Shown: positions 1-7,597 of the stretch, in pieces
Numbering within the stretch: the stretch's first letter is position 1
Layout: every line of letters begins with the position of its first letter
Source of the DNA: Anaerolineae bacterium
GTDB taxonomy: Bacteria > Chloroflexota > Anaerolineae > Aggregatilineales > Aggregatilineaceae
NCBI GenBank assembly: GCA_016929355.1
Contig: JAFGJA010000367.1
Coordinates: forward strand, 1 to 7,605
DNA: 7,605 nucleotides
Direction of reading: 5' to 3'
Notes under the pieces: model-generated
What the model saw: the letters and a program-made list of their open reading frames with translations, nothing else
Told to the model about the DNA's origin: nothing
Databases searched by the model: none
Program-made: the position numbers and the translations under genes

Positions 1-2
1 AA

Positions 3-593
3 GCCGATCTCGCCCGCGATACGGTCAAAGTCGATGGGGAAGCGCTCAAAGCGCCGAAGTTTGTATACTATTTGATCAACAAGCCGAATAATGTGATCTC
101 CACCAACCGGCGGCAGGGCAAAGAAAAGCGGCAGATGGTGAACGAACTGGTTCCGCATGAGGGGCATTTGTTCACGGTAGGGCGTTTGGATGCCGAGAGC
201 GAAGGGTTGATTCTGCTCACGAATGACGGCGAATTGGCCGATAAATTGATGCATCCCCGCTACGGCCACCAGAAAACCTACGAGGTGCTGGTGTATGGAC
301 ATCCCACCGCGAAAGCGCTCGAAGCGTGGCGCAATGGGATCGAGTTGGATGGTAAGAAGACGCTGCCCGCTAAGGTGCGCGTGATCGAGGAGCGCGCCGA
401 CGATACGCGGCTGCAAATTGTGCTGCGCGAAGGGCGCAAACGCCAGATTCGACGCATTGCCAGCCAGATCGGACACCCGGTTAAGCACCTCATCCGCACC
501 AAGATCGAGTTTCTGGAAATCGGCAATCTCAAACCGGGGCAGTGGCGTGAGCTTTCGGCGGCAGAAGTGCGCCAACTCAAAAAGGCACATTAG
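3..593 (+). CDS. rluB: rRNA pseudouridine synthase, RluB/RsuA family (5' truncated by window edge)
   Basis: This enzyme converts a uridine in ribosomal RNA to pseudouridine in the cytoplasm; RluB acts on 23S rRNA, RsuA on 16S. The frame is open from base 3, so the true start and the usual N-terminal S4 RNA-binding domain lie mostly outside the window; 196 residues are visible. The visible part begins near the end of an S4-like segment (VKVDG), then YLINKPNNV, the catalytic loop GRLDAESEGLILLTNDG with the nucleophilic Asp codon at 189-191, the KTYEV strand, the REGRKRQIRR motif and a C-terminal LKPGQWREL. That tail (L-x-P-G-x-x-R-E-L, then E-V-x-x-L) resembles Gram-positive-type RluB, which is why I prefer RluB over RsuA. 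The TTG at 72 is an internal Leu codon, not a start. The stop is TAG at 591-593. The plsC-like gene follows after 44 nt without a visible terminator, so the two are probably co-transcribed. Confidence 0.9.
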   Translation, partial: ADLARDTVKVDGEALKAPKFVYYLINKPNNVISTNRRQGKEKRQMVNELVPHEGHLFTVGRLDAESEGLILLTNDGELADKLMHPRYGHQKTYEVLVYGHPTAKALEAWRNGIELDGKKTLPAKVRVIEERADDTRLQIVLREGRKRQIRRIASQIGHPVKHLIRTKIEFLEIGNLKPGQWRELSAAEVRQLKKAH

Positions 594-637
594 CGGCAGC
601 ATACATTGAGAACGACACAGCCTGAGTTCAAAATACA

Positions 638-1381
638 ATGACATCTTCTGATTCTTCCTCAGCCGAGCGCATTCACCCGATTGTGCAAAACCAGGAACGT
701 TATACCCTGCGCCGCCGCTTGCTGCACGGTGTTGTGCTGCGCCTGGTGGGATTCGGGATGCTGATTAAGCCGCATATCGAAGGGCGGGAACTTGTTCCGG
801 CGAATGGCCCGACGATCTTTATCATGAATCACATCGGGGCGATTGATCCGTTTGTGGCGGTGGGCGCGGTGCGCTCGCGGTATATGGTCCCCATGTCGAA
901 GATCGAAAACTACAGCCATCCGATTCTTTCATTTATGGCTCATGCGTGGGGCGTGTTCCCGGTGCGGCGCGGCGAGGTGGACCGGTTGGCGCTCACCAGT
1001 ACGCTCTGGTTATTAGAGCAGGGGCACGCGGTTTTGATGGCTCCCGAAGGCACGCGCAGTCCCAGCCTGATCGAAGCGAAAGAGGGCATGACGTATATCG
1101 CTACCAAAGCTAACGCGATCATTGCCCCGATTGGTCTGGACGGGACGGATCGTTTTCCCGGCGATTTGAAACGGCTGCGGCGCGCACCGGTCAGTATCCG
1201 GTTTGGGCGACCCTTCCGGCTCAAGATCGGGGACCGGCGGCGCATCCCGCGTGACGAAATGGCGCAGATGACGCGCGAGATCATGTGGCAGTTGGCGACG
1301 CTGCTGCCGGAACAGCGCCGGGGCGTGTACAGTGATCTGGATCAGATGACGACGGATACGCTTGATTTCCTCGACGGATAG
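638..1381 (+). CDS. plsC: 1-acyl-sn-glycerol-3-phosphate acyltransferase family protein (PlsC-like)
   Basis: This family moves an acyl chain from acyl-ACP or acyl-CoA onto lysophosphatidic acid to make phosphatidic acid, at the inner face of the membrane. The 247-residue protein shows all the family blocks in order: motif I NHIGAID (His65 and Asp70, the catalytic H-x4-D pair), motif II GVFPVRR (residues 105-111), motif III PEGTRS (Glu137, Gly138, Thr139, Arg140) and a block IV IIAPIGLDGT (161-170) with Pro164. A hydrophobic patch at about 29-43 could associate with the membrane. The length is normal for PlsC. The start at 638 lacks a clear Shine-Dalgarno, which suggests translation downstream of the pseudouridine synthase gene or a leaderless or weak start; I see no better in-frame start before motif I. 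The stop is TAG at 1379-1381. The exact acyl acceptor cannot be read from the sequence; other acyltransferases share these motifs. Confidence 0.88.
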   Translation: MTSSDSSSAERIHPIVQNQERYTLRRRLLHGVVLRLVGFGMLIKPHIEGRELVPANGPTIFIMNHIGAIDPFVAVGAVRSRYMVPMSKIENYSHPILSFMAHAWGVFPVRRGEVDRLALTSTLWLLEQGHAVLMAPEGTRSPSLIEAKEGMTYIATKANAIIAPIGLDGTDRFPGDLKRLRRAPVSIRFGRPFRLKIGDRRRIPRDEMAQMTREIMWQLATLLPEQRRGVYSDLDQMTTDTLDFLDG

Positions 1382-1427
1382 AAAATATAGCCGGTATGTT
1401 CAGGCTGTAGTTGGTTCCATTTGGTTG

Positions 1428-1455
1428 TTGCGACGACTCCACCCCCCTTTATAAT
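1428..1455 (+). promoter_or_regulatory. Promoter of ilvE
   Basis: A perfect TATAAT -10 element lies at 1450-1455, with TTGCGA (4 of 6 consensus bases) at 1428-1433 as the -35, spaced 16 nt. Transcription would begin near 1462 and give a leader of about 30 nt, too short for a classical leader-peptide attenuator. A TTGGTT direct repeat at 1411-1416 and 1421-1426, one helical turn apart, lies just upstream and could be a regulator site or chance. Confidence 0.65.
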
Positions 1456-1479
1456 GGAGCCACTCATTTCGTGTTGATT

Positions 1480-1485
1480 AAGGAG
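1480..1485 (+). promoter_or_regulatory. Ribosome binding site of ilvE
   Basis: AAGGAG ends 8 nt before the ATG at 1494. It decides the start: the in-frame GTG at 1485 overlaps this site, and the TTG codons at 1488 and 1491 are too close to it, so 1494 is the best start. Confidence 0.8.
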
Positions 1486-1493
1486 TGTTGTTG

Positions 1494-2447
1494 ATGGCGC
1501 AAACCGGACCGAATTATGCTTACTTTGAAGGCAAGATAGTCCCCATTGCAGAAGCTAAACTTAGCGTGATGACGCACGCGCTCCATTATGGAACCGGGGC
1601 TTTTGGGGGGGTGCGGGCCTATTGGAATGACGAGGAAGAAGAACTCTTTATTTTCCGCCCGCTCGATCACTTCAAACGTATTCTGAATTCGGGCAAAATC
1701 CTTTTGATGGACCTGCCCTATACGCCGGAATCCATGCTGCAAATTTTGTTGGACCTGCTGCGCAAAGAAAATTATCGCGGGGAAAACGTCTATATCCGGC
1801 CCTTGATCTACAAATCGACGCCGGTGATCGGAGTGCGTTTGCACGATCTGGATGACGATTTCACCATGTTCGCGCAGCCCTTCGGCAGCTATATTCCGAA
1901 CGAGGAAGGGGCCAAAGTGACGGTGTCGGCGTGGCGGCGCATTGATGACAACGTGATCCCGGCGCGCGGCAAAATCACAGGGGCGTATGCCAATTCTGCG
2001 CTGATCAAGACGGATGCTTCGCTCAAGGGCTATGATGAAGCGCTGGTGCTGGATCATAACGGGCATATCTCCGAAGGCAGCGCCGAGAACTTTTTTATGG
2101 TGCGCGATGGGGTAGTGATCACGCCGCCGATTTCAGGGAATATTCTCGAAGGCATCACCCGGCGCTCGGTTATCCAGTTGATCCAGGAACAAATGAACCT
2201 GGACGTACAGGTCCGCGAGATTGACCGCACGGAAGTGTTCGTAGCGGACGAGGCATTCTTCTGCGGAACCGGAGTCCAGGTTATCGCTATTGCCGAAGTC
2301 GATCACCGTAAAGTCGGTGATGGCACGATGGGGCCGGTAGTGCGCCAGGTGCGCGAGCTATATCACGCTGTCGTCCGGGGCAAGCTCCCCCAGTACCGTG
2401 ACTGGAATGTCCCGGTCTACCGGGCCGAAACCGAAGCGATCTCGTAA
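1494..2447 (+). CDS. ilvE: Branched-chain amino acid aminotransferase (class IV PLP enzyme)
   Basis: The enzyme transfers the amino group between glutamate and the 2-oxo acids of Val, Leu and Ile, in the last step of their synthesis and the first of their breakdown. The 317-residue protein is a full-length fold-type IV aminotransferase. It shows the N-terminal ALHYGTGAFGGVRAY block (29-43, with Tyr32 and Arg41), the PLP lysine Lys160 in RGKITGAYANS, the SEGSAENFF block (193-201, Glu194 facing the PLP pyridine nitrogen), NILEGITR (216-223), and CGTGVQVIAI (257-266) for phosphate and carboxylate binding. The last segment, YHAVVRGKLPQYRDWNVPVY, is the usual family ending, so the coding region is real up to its stop. 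Family members that use D-amino acids or aminodeoxychorismate are less likely given the RAY block and the length. It has its own promoter (1428-1455). Its last 90 nt overlap the 3' end of the convergent membrane-protein gene. Confidence 0.95.
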   Translation: MAQTGPNYAYFEGKIVPIAEAKLSVMTHALHYGTGAFGGVRAYWNDEEEELFIFRPLDHFKRILNSGKILLMDLPYTPESMLQILLDLLRKENYRGENVYIRPLIYKSTPVIGVRLHDLDDDFTMFAQPFGSYIPNEEGAKVTVSAWRRIDDNVIPARGKITGAYANSALIKTDASLKGYDEALVLDHNGHISEGSAENFFMVRDGVVITPPISGNILEGITRRSVIQLIQEQMNLDVQVREIDRTEVFVADEAFFCGTGVQVIAIAEVDHRKVGDGTMGPVVRQVRELYHAVVRGKLPQYRDWNVPVYRAETEAIS

Positions 2448-2930
2448 TGTGATTCGGGCGAGGACCAGCAGCAGGCCGACGTGCTGCACCATCAGATCGG
2501 TATCGACCATGCAGGTCACGCCCGAAATCTTCGAATCACGCTGCTCCATGAACCAGCGCATAAACATATAGACCATCCCCGCAATCCCTGCGACAATCGC
2601 CACAAAGCGCGTTTTGCCGTTTTTGGTCGCGCCAGCAATGGCAAAGGGACCGGCAAACATCACCACACGGGCAATATAAGTGCCAAAAAAGACCTCCCGG
2701 TGACAGAGTTCGGGGTCGAGATCGTTTGGGTTGAACATATAGCCAAAGGCGAATGTTTTATCAATGAAGATCGCCAGCAGCACCGCAATGCTGATATTGG
2801 TCCCAAAGGAAGACCCTTCCATCAGCAAGAGAATGACATTGACAAAAAACAAGACGTAGAGTGTAATACTCCACCCTAAACCGCCCGCATCAGGACCCAG
2901 CGCAGAAATGATCTCTTTGAATTCGTCCAT
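2358..2930 (-). CDS. Small multi-pass membrane protein of unknown function
   Basis: I do not recognise this family. The 190-residue product has a short cytosolic-looking N-terminus, then hydrophobic segments at about 21-38, 44-62, 81-101 and 107-127, and a weaker one at 147-161; there is no cleavable signal peptide. A polar loop at 65-80 (NPNDLDPELCHREV) and a charged turn (KNGKTR, 103-108) separate the segments. The tail from 162 is hydrophilic (RDRFGFGPVDRD). The start is supported by GGAGG on the - strand 6 nt upstream. The last 30 codons lie antisense to the final codons of ilvE, and the first in-frame stop (TAG) is at 2360-2358. It lies 70 nt downstream of the lipoprotein gene and may be read from that transcript or from a local promoter near 2966-2988. 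Clear membrane character and a good start make the gene credible, but the function is open. Confidence 0.78.
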   Translation of the reverse strand: MDEFKEIISALGPDAGGLGWSITLYVLFFVNVILLLMEGSSFGTNISIAVLLAIFIDKTFAFGYMFNPNDLDPELCHREVFFGTYIARVVMFAGPFAIAGATKNGKTRFVAIVAGIAGMVYMFMRWFMEQRDSKISGVTCMVDTDLMVQHVGLLLVLARITLRDRFGFGPVDRDIPVTVLGELAPDDSVI

Positions 2931-2936
2931 TTTTTT

Positions 2937-2941
2937 CCTCC
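2937..2941 (-). promoter_or_regulatory. Ribosome binding site of the membrane-protein gene
   Basis: On the - strand this reads GGAGG, followed by six A residues and then ATG at 2930. It is a near-ideal site and fixes the start of the membrane-protein gene. Confidence 0.8.
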
Positions 2942-2965
2942 AGGGATAGAATCGTTGGTGTCTGT

Positions 2966-2988
2966 ATTGTACCGGGTTCGCCGGTCAA
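2966..2988 (-). promoter_or_regulatory. Dyad with a TACAAT -10-like box upstream of the membrane-protein gene
   Basis: On the - strand TTGACCGG (2988-2981) and CCGGTACAA (2975-2967) form an inverted repeat around a 5-nt centre, with one bulged A. The right arm overlaps TACAAT (2971-2966), a 5-of-6 match to a -10 box. TTGACC looks like a -35 but sits only 11 nt away, which is too close; TTTTCC, 17 nt upstream, is a poor alternative. It could be an operator over a weak promoter or a stem between two genes of one operon. No T-run follows, so it is not a clear intrinsic terminator. Confidence 0.35.
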
Positions 2989-3000
2989 GGAAAATTCCGA

Positions 3001-3825
3001 TCAACGCGGCAGGGCGGGCGGCATGAATGTCCAATTTTCCACCGGGCGCAGATTAAGCCGCCGGACCTGTTGATCGACTTCATAAGGGGAGCGAAATTGC
3101 AGGCTGGCAACGGGTGTGGTTGGGGTCAGATCGTCCGGGGCCACGTCAAAAATCGCAATGATCCCCGCGTCAGGATAGAGCAGCACCGCGTTACCCACAT
3201 CCAGCAGGGTGAGATTCCCCTGCGAGATACCCACCCCGCCCGGTTCGCCATACTGATCCAACACCAGTTGCAGCGTGCCGTAATGCAGCAGTTCGGCATC
3301 GTCGGCGGTATCGACGCTCACCGTTACGATCAAGACACAGGTCCCTTCCTCAAACCGGAAACGGGGTGCGCGTCCGCTCTGGACTTTGGCGCGGCCAAAC
3401 GATGCTTCAAGCTGGGTGATCGTCGTGACGCCGAAGTCAATGCCTGCCACACTTTCGAGGGGAAATAGCCGGGTGCAGTCTTGCGCTGTCGAAGATGTTG
3501 AAGAAGATGTTACCGAGGTGGGAAACGTGAACGGCGAGGTCACAACCGGCGTCTGGGGGGCGGTGGGCAAGATAAATGCTGTGGCGTCGGCCTGGGGTGT
3601 ATTGGTTGTACTATCCGGCGTATCAGTGGGGCGACCCGGCAAGCCGCCCGTGAGCGCGCTGACACTTTGGGCGGGCGTTGGCGTCAGGGGTGTGACCGTA
3701 GCGGACGAATCGCCGGTTTTATCCCCGCTTGAACAACCGGACACAATCACACTGAGCGCTGCGCCCAGCACAATGAACACAATAAACACGAATACTCCGG
3801 TGATGGTGGTTGTTTTACGTTGCAT
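3001..3825 (-). CDS. Putative lipoprotein with Thr/Pro/Ser-rich tether
   Basis: I do not recognise a named family. The 274-residue protein starts with a positively charged tip (QRK), a long hydrophobic stretch (8-28) and a lipobox VSGC, so Cys31 would be lipidated after cleavage by signal peptidase II and the protein anchored outside the membrane. Residues 32-114 form a low-complexity Thr/Ser/Pro-rich linker with several TP repeats. From about 116 a compact domain follows, with two Cys (117 and 163) that could form a disulfide. It contains two loosely similar units, one with ITQLEASFG (136-144) and one with LQLVLDQYGEP (185-195) followed by YPDAGIIAIFD (217-227). This pattern is faintly like BamE-type or inhibitor-like folds, which is a guess. 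The ATG is 9 nt after the synthetase stop and has no strong Shine-Dalgarno, so translation is probably coupled to the synthetase. Confidence 0.85.
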   Translation of the reverse strand: MQRKTTTITGVFVFIVFIVLGAALSVIVSGCSSGDKTGDSSATVTPLTPTPAQSVSALTGGLPGRPTDTPDSTTNTPQADATAFILPTAPQTPVVTSPFTFPTSVTSSSTSSTAQDCTRLFPLESVAGIDFGVTTITQLEASFGRAKVQSGRAPRFRFEEGTCVLIVTVSVDTADDAELLHYGTLQLVLDQYGEPGGVGISQGNLTLLDVGNAVLLYPDAGIIAIFDVAPDDLTPTTPVASLQFRSPYEVDQQVRRLNLRPVENWTFMPPALPR

Positions 3826-3834
3826 AGGTCTGGT

Positions 3835-5817
<1,983 letters not shown>

Positions 5818-5833
5818 TCAGACTCTATTTTCC

Positions 5834-5898
5834 TATGGGTAGTAGGGGTTTAGCATATAGGGTTGATTTTAACCCGTTACCCCATAAAGCTAAAACCC
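5834..5898. repeat. Cluster of inverted repeats in the divergent promoter region
   Basis: Three dyads share this short stretch: GGGTT/AACCC (5860-5864 and 5871-5875, 6-nt centre), TATGGGTA/TACCCCATA (5834-5841 and 5878-5886, one bulged base) and GGGTTTAGC/GCTAAAACCC (5846-5854 and 5889-5898, one bulged base). The first nests inside the other two, while the outer pairs cross one another, so not all can form a single simple hairpin. They cover the candidate promoter of the synthetase and lie between two divergent genes, which fits binding sites for a dimeric regulator, though AT/GC bias could produce some of this. Confidence 0.45.
5866..5894 (-). promoter_or_regulatory. Candidate promoter of the acyl-CoA synthetase operon
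   Basis: On the - strand TTTAGC (5894-5889, 3 of 6 -35 bases) is followed after 17 nt by TAAAAT (5871-5866, 5 of 6 -10 bases). Transcription would start near 5859, about 40 nt before the ATG at 5817. The weak -35 suggests help from an activator. Inverted repeats overlap both boxes. Confidence 0.4.
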
Positions 5899-5971
5899 AC
5901 CGGTTGCCCGACGCTATGTGTACCGGGCGGCCAGGACGGTTTACACTGGATGGGGAATTGGCACTTATGCC

Positions 5972-5976
5972 GGAGG
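5972..5976 (+). promoter_or_regulatory. Ribosome binding site of the M23 peptidase gene
   Basis: GGAGG ends 4 nt before the ATG at 5981. It selects this start over the upstream in-frame ATG at 5918, which has no such site and would place extra polar residues ahead of the signal peptide. Confidence 0.75.
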
Positions 5977-5980
5977 ATTC

Positions 5981-7567
5981 ATGCGCCGCCGTGTCATCAT
6001 CATTATCACCAGCCTTATGTTCACCATCCTCTCGCCGGTATGGGCGGCTCCGGTAGGTGATACATACCTTATTTTCGCCTGGGATGGATCGCTGTTTGCG
6101 CACGCAATCAATGCGGGTTCGGTGACGCTGATCGGTCCGGCATCGGCGGCGTTGACCACCGAACTACCGGGCTATGATGTGTATACCCTGGCATCAGCGC
6201 CGTTCACCATGCCGCCGGATGAGGGGTATGGGTTTCAGCATGGCGTGTGGTCAAGCGATCATAGTCAATTGGTGTATTTGGAAATTGCCCCGCCGCACTA
6301 TCGCGTGCGGTTGCAAACGGTAGCGGGCGATAATCACCTGCTGATCGCGGATCAATTGAGCGCCACACGCGGTTATCTCGATCCGGTGGGTTGGACAGCC
6401 GATGGCGCGCTGGTGCTGGTGGAGCGTGTGTTGCTCAATTACCTGACCGGGATCAGCGTATGGTGGCTCGATCCGGCGACGGGCGCGCTGGACCGGCAAA
6501 CCTTCCAGCCGGTGGATCGCCTCAGTGGGCGCAGCGCGTTACTGCCGCATGGCGGAACGGTCTTTCTCGGTTTCAACCTGACGCAAGAAGTCGGCTATCT
6601 GTACGACATTCATAGCGGGCAGGTGCGTACTTTTGTCACGCAGTTGAATCAACTGCTGCCCCCGGCCAAAGGCTTTAACCATTACCCGTTACAGGTCTGC
6701 GGCGCACTCAGCACGGCGGATTTGGCGACCTTCACCACGCACATCCAGACCAGCACGGTAGCGGCGGTTCATCCCGATCAACCCGCGCCGTTTTTGCACT
6801 GGCCGTTGCCGGATGATGCGCGCAGCATTACCTGCTATCCCGATGCGGAGTGGACGCACGCCAATTTTGACGTAACATGTCCGAGTCAGGCGCGCGATTA
6901 TACCGGACACCAGGGGACGGATGTGGGTGGCCTGCCGGACGGACTCGCGCCCGGTACGCCTGTTTATCCCGCCGCACCGGGCGTTGTGGTGGCGACATAC
7001 CGGGACTGTTTGGGGCAGAATCCATCGTGTAACGGATCGTATGGGAATACGGTCACGTTGGAGCATGTGTTGGTGGTGGATGGGGCAGCGCAAGTGTGGT
7101 ATACGGGCTATGGGCATCTGCAAACGGTCCTGGCGGAAAATTACACCTACCTCGCGGCGCTGGATGAACCGTTGGCGCTCTCCGGCGCAACCGGGACCGG
7201 CGGCGCGCATCTGCATTTTGAGGTGCGGGACGTAACGCAATGGGTCGATCCCTGGGATGATCACGCAGGGGACAGTCTCTGGTTGGGCGGCAATGCGCAG
7301 CCGTTGGCGCTGGTGAGTGCGTTTGACGCGGACACTGTGCCTGAAGTGCTGGCGATCTGCACCAGCTATAGCGGGAATAATATTCGCAGTGGTCCCGGTA
7401 CGGCTTTCGGGACGATTGGGAAGACGGTCCAGGGCACGACCTATCATGTGCTTGACATCACCTTTGTGGATGACGCTGCCGCACGCGGCGATTGGTATCA
7501 TGTGCGCTATGAGGGCGGTGCGGGGTGGTTGTGGTCGGGCGTGGTGAATTGCGGCCTCACCCCCTAA
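5981..7567 (+). CDS. Secreted M23 metallopeptidase with propeller-like N-terminus and C-terminal SH3b domain
   Basis: M23 (LytM/lysostaphin-type) enzymes are zinc endopeptidases that usually cut peptidoglycan cross-bridges. The 528-residue protein begins with a signal peptide (MRRR, a hydrophobic core, VWA cleaved after Ala22). Residues 25 to about 290 look like a degenerate beta-propeller, with TolB/PD40-like strands such as VWSSDHSQLVYLE (89-101) and VGWTADGALVLVE (136-148). The peptidase domain spans about 300-430 and keeps the expected residues: zinc ligands His310 and Asp314 (HQGTD) and His412 (HLHFEV), plus His379 (YGHL) and His410. Cys343 and Cys350 flank a short insert and may pair. 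A bacterial SH3 domain fills 453-526 (IRSGPGTAFGTIG, GWLW), likely for wall binding, with Cys460 and Cys524 a possible second disulfide. The intact active site argues for an enzyme rather than a regulatory LytM protein. It is transcribed away from the synthetase operon. Confidence 0.92.
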   Translation: MRRRVIIIITSLMFTILSPVWAAPVGDTYLIFAWDGSLFAHAINAGSVTLIGPASAALTTELPGYDVYTLASAPFTMPPDEGYGFQHGVWSSDHSQLVYLEIAPPHYRVRLQTVAGDNHLLIADQLSATRGYLDPVGWTADGALVLVERVLLNYLTGISVWWLDPATGALDRQTFQPVDRLSGRSALLPHGGTVFLGFNLTQEVGYLYDIHSGQVRTFVTQLNQLLPPAKGFNHYPLQVCGALSTADLATFTTHIQTSTVAAVHPDQPAPFLHWPLPDDARSITCYPDAEWTHANFDVTCPSQARDYTGHQGTDVGGLPDGLAPGTPVYPAAPGVVVATYRDCLGQNPSCNGSYGNTVTLEHVLVVDGAAQVWYTGYGHLQTVLAENYTYLAALDEPLALSGATGTGGAHLHFEVRDVTQWVDPWDDHAGDSLWLGGNAQPLALVSAFDADTVPEVLAICTSYSGNNIRSGPGTAFGTIGKTVQGTTYHVLDITFVDDAAARGDWYHVRYEGGAGWLWSGVVNCGLTP

Positions 7568-7570
7568 ATT

Positions 7571-7597
7571 CCCCTCTCCCGCCAAGCCGGAGAGGGG
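7571..7597. repeat. Palindrome just after the M23 gene (REP-like or terminator stem)
   Basis: CCCCTCTCC (7571-7579) and GGAGAGGGG (7589-7597) are perfect 9-bp inverted arms around a 9-nt loop, starting 3 nt after the stop codon. The stem would be very stable. No T-run follows on the + strand in the remaining 8 bases, so it is not a textbook intrinsic terminator. Similar CCCCTCTCC palindromes are, as I recall, widespread between genes in Chloroflexota and other GC-rich genomes, so a dispersed repeat that also protects or ends transcripts is likely. Confidence 0.65.

Noticed and set aside
1485..1493. GTG or TTG starts for ilvE upstream of 1494
   Set aside because: They overlap or abut the AAGGAG site itself, so the ATG at 1494 with 8-nt spacing is preferred.
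1464..2066. 200-codon open frame on the - strand opposite ilvE
   Set aside because: IlvE is supported by all family motifs through this region, and the antisense product shows no domain and no ribosome binding site that I can see.
2481..2879. 132-codon + strand open frame opposite the membrane-protein gene
   Set aside because: It has low complexity of His and Lys residues, no motif and no good ribosome binding site, while the - strand frame has clear membrane helices and a strong GGAGG site.
2931..3000. Intrinsic terminator between the lipoprotein and membrane-protein genes
   Set aside because: The dyad there is not followed by a T-run on the - strand; the A-run next to the GGAGG lies in the spacer before the ATG.
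5834..5898. Riboswitch or pseudoknotted RNA in the synthetase leader
   Set aside because: Crossing arms could suggest a pseudoknot, but the arms span the predicted promoter and would lie mostly outside the transcript; no known riboswitch core is visible.
5918..5980. Upstream ATG start for the M23 protein
   Set aside because: It would add 21 mostly polar residues before the signal peptide; GGAGG at 5972-5976 points to the ATG at 5981.
6689..7585. Long open frame (298 codons) on the - strand opposite the M23 gene
   Set aside because: The + strand frame has a signal peptide, complete M23 active site and SH3b domain. The - strand product is rich in Arg, His and Pro with no recognisable motif, as expected of an antisense shadow in GC-rich DNA.
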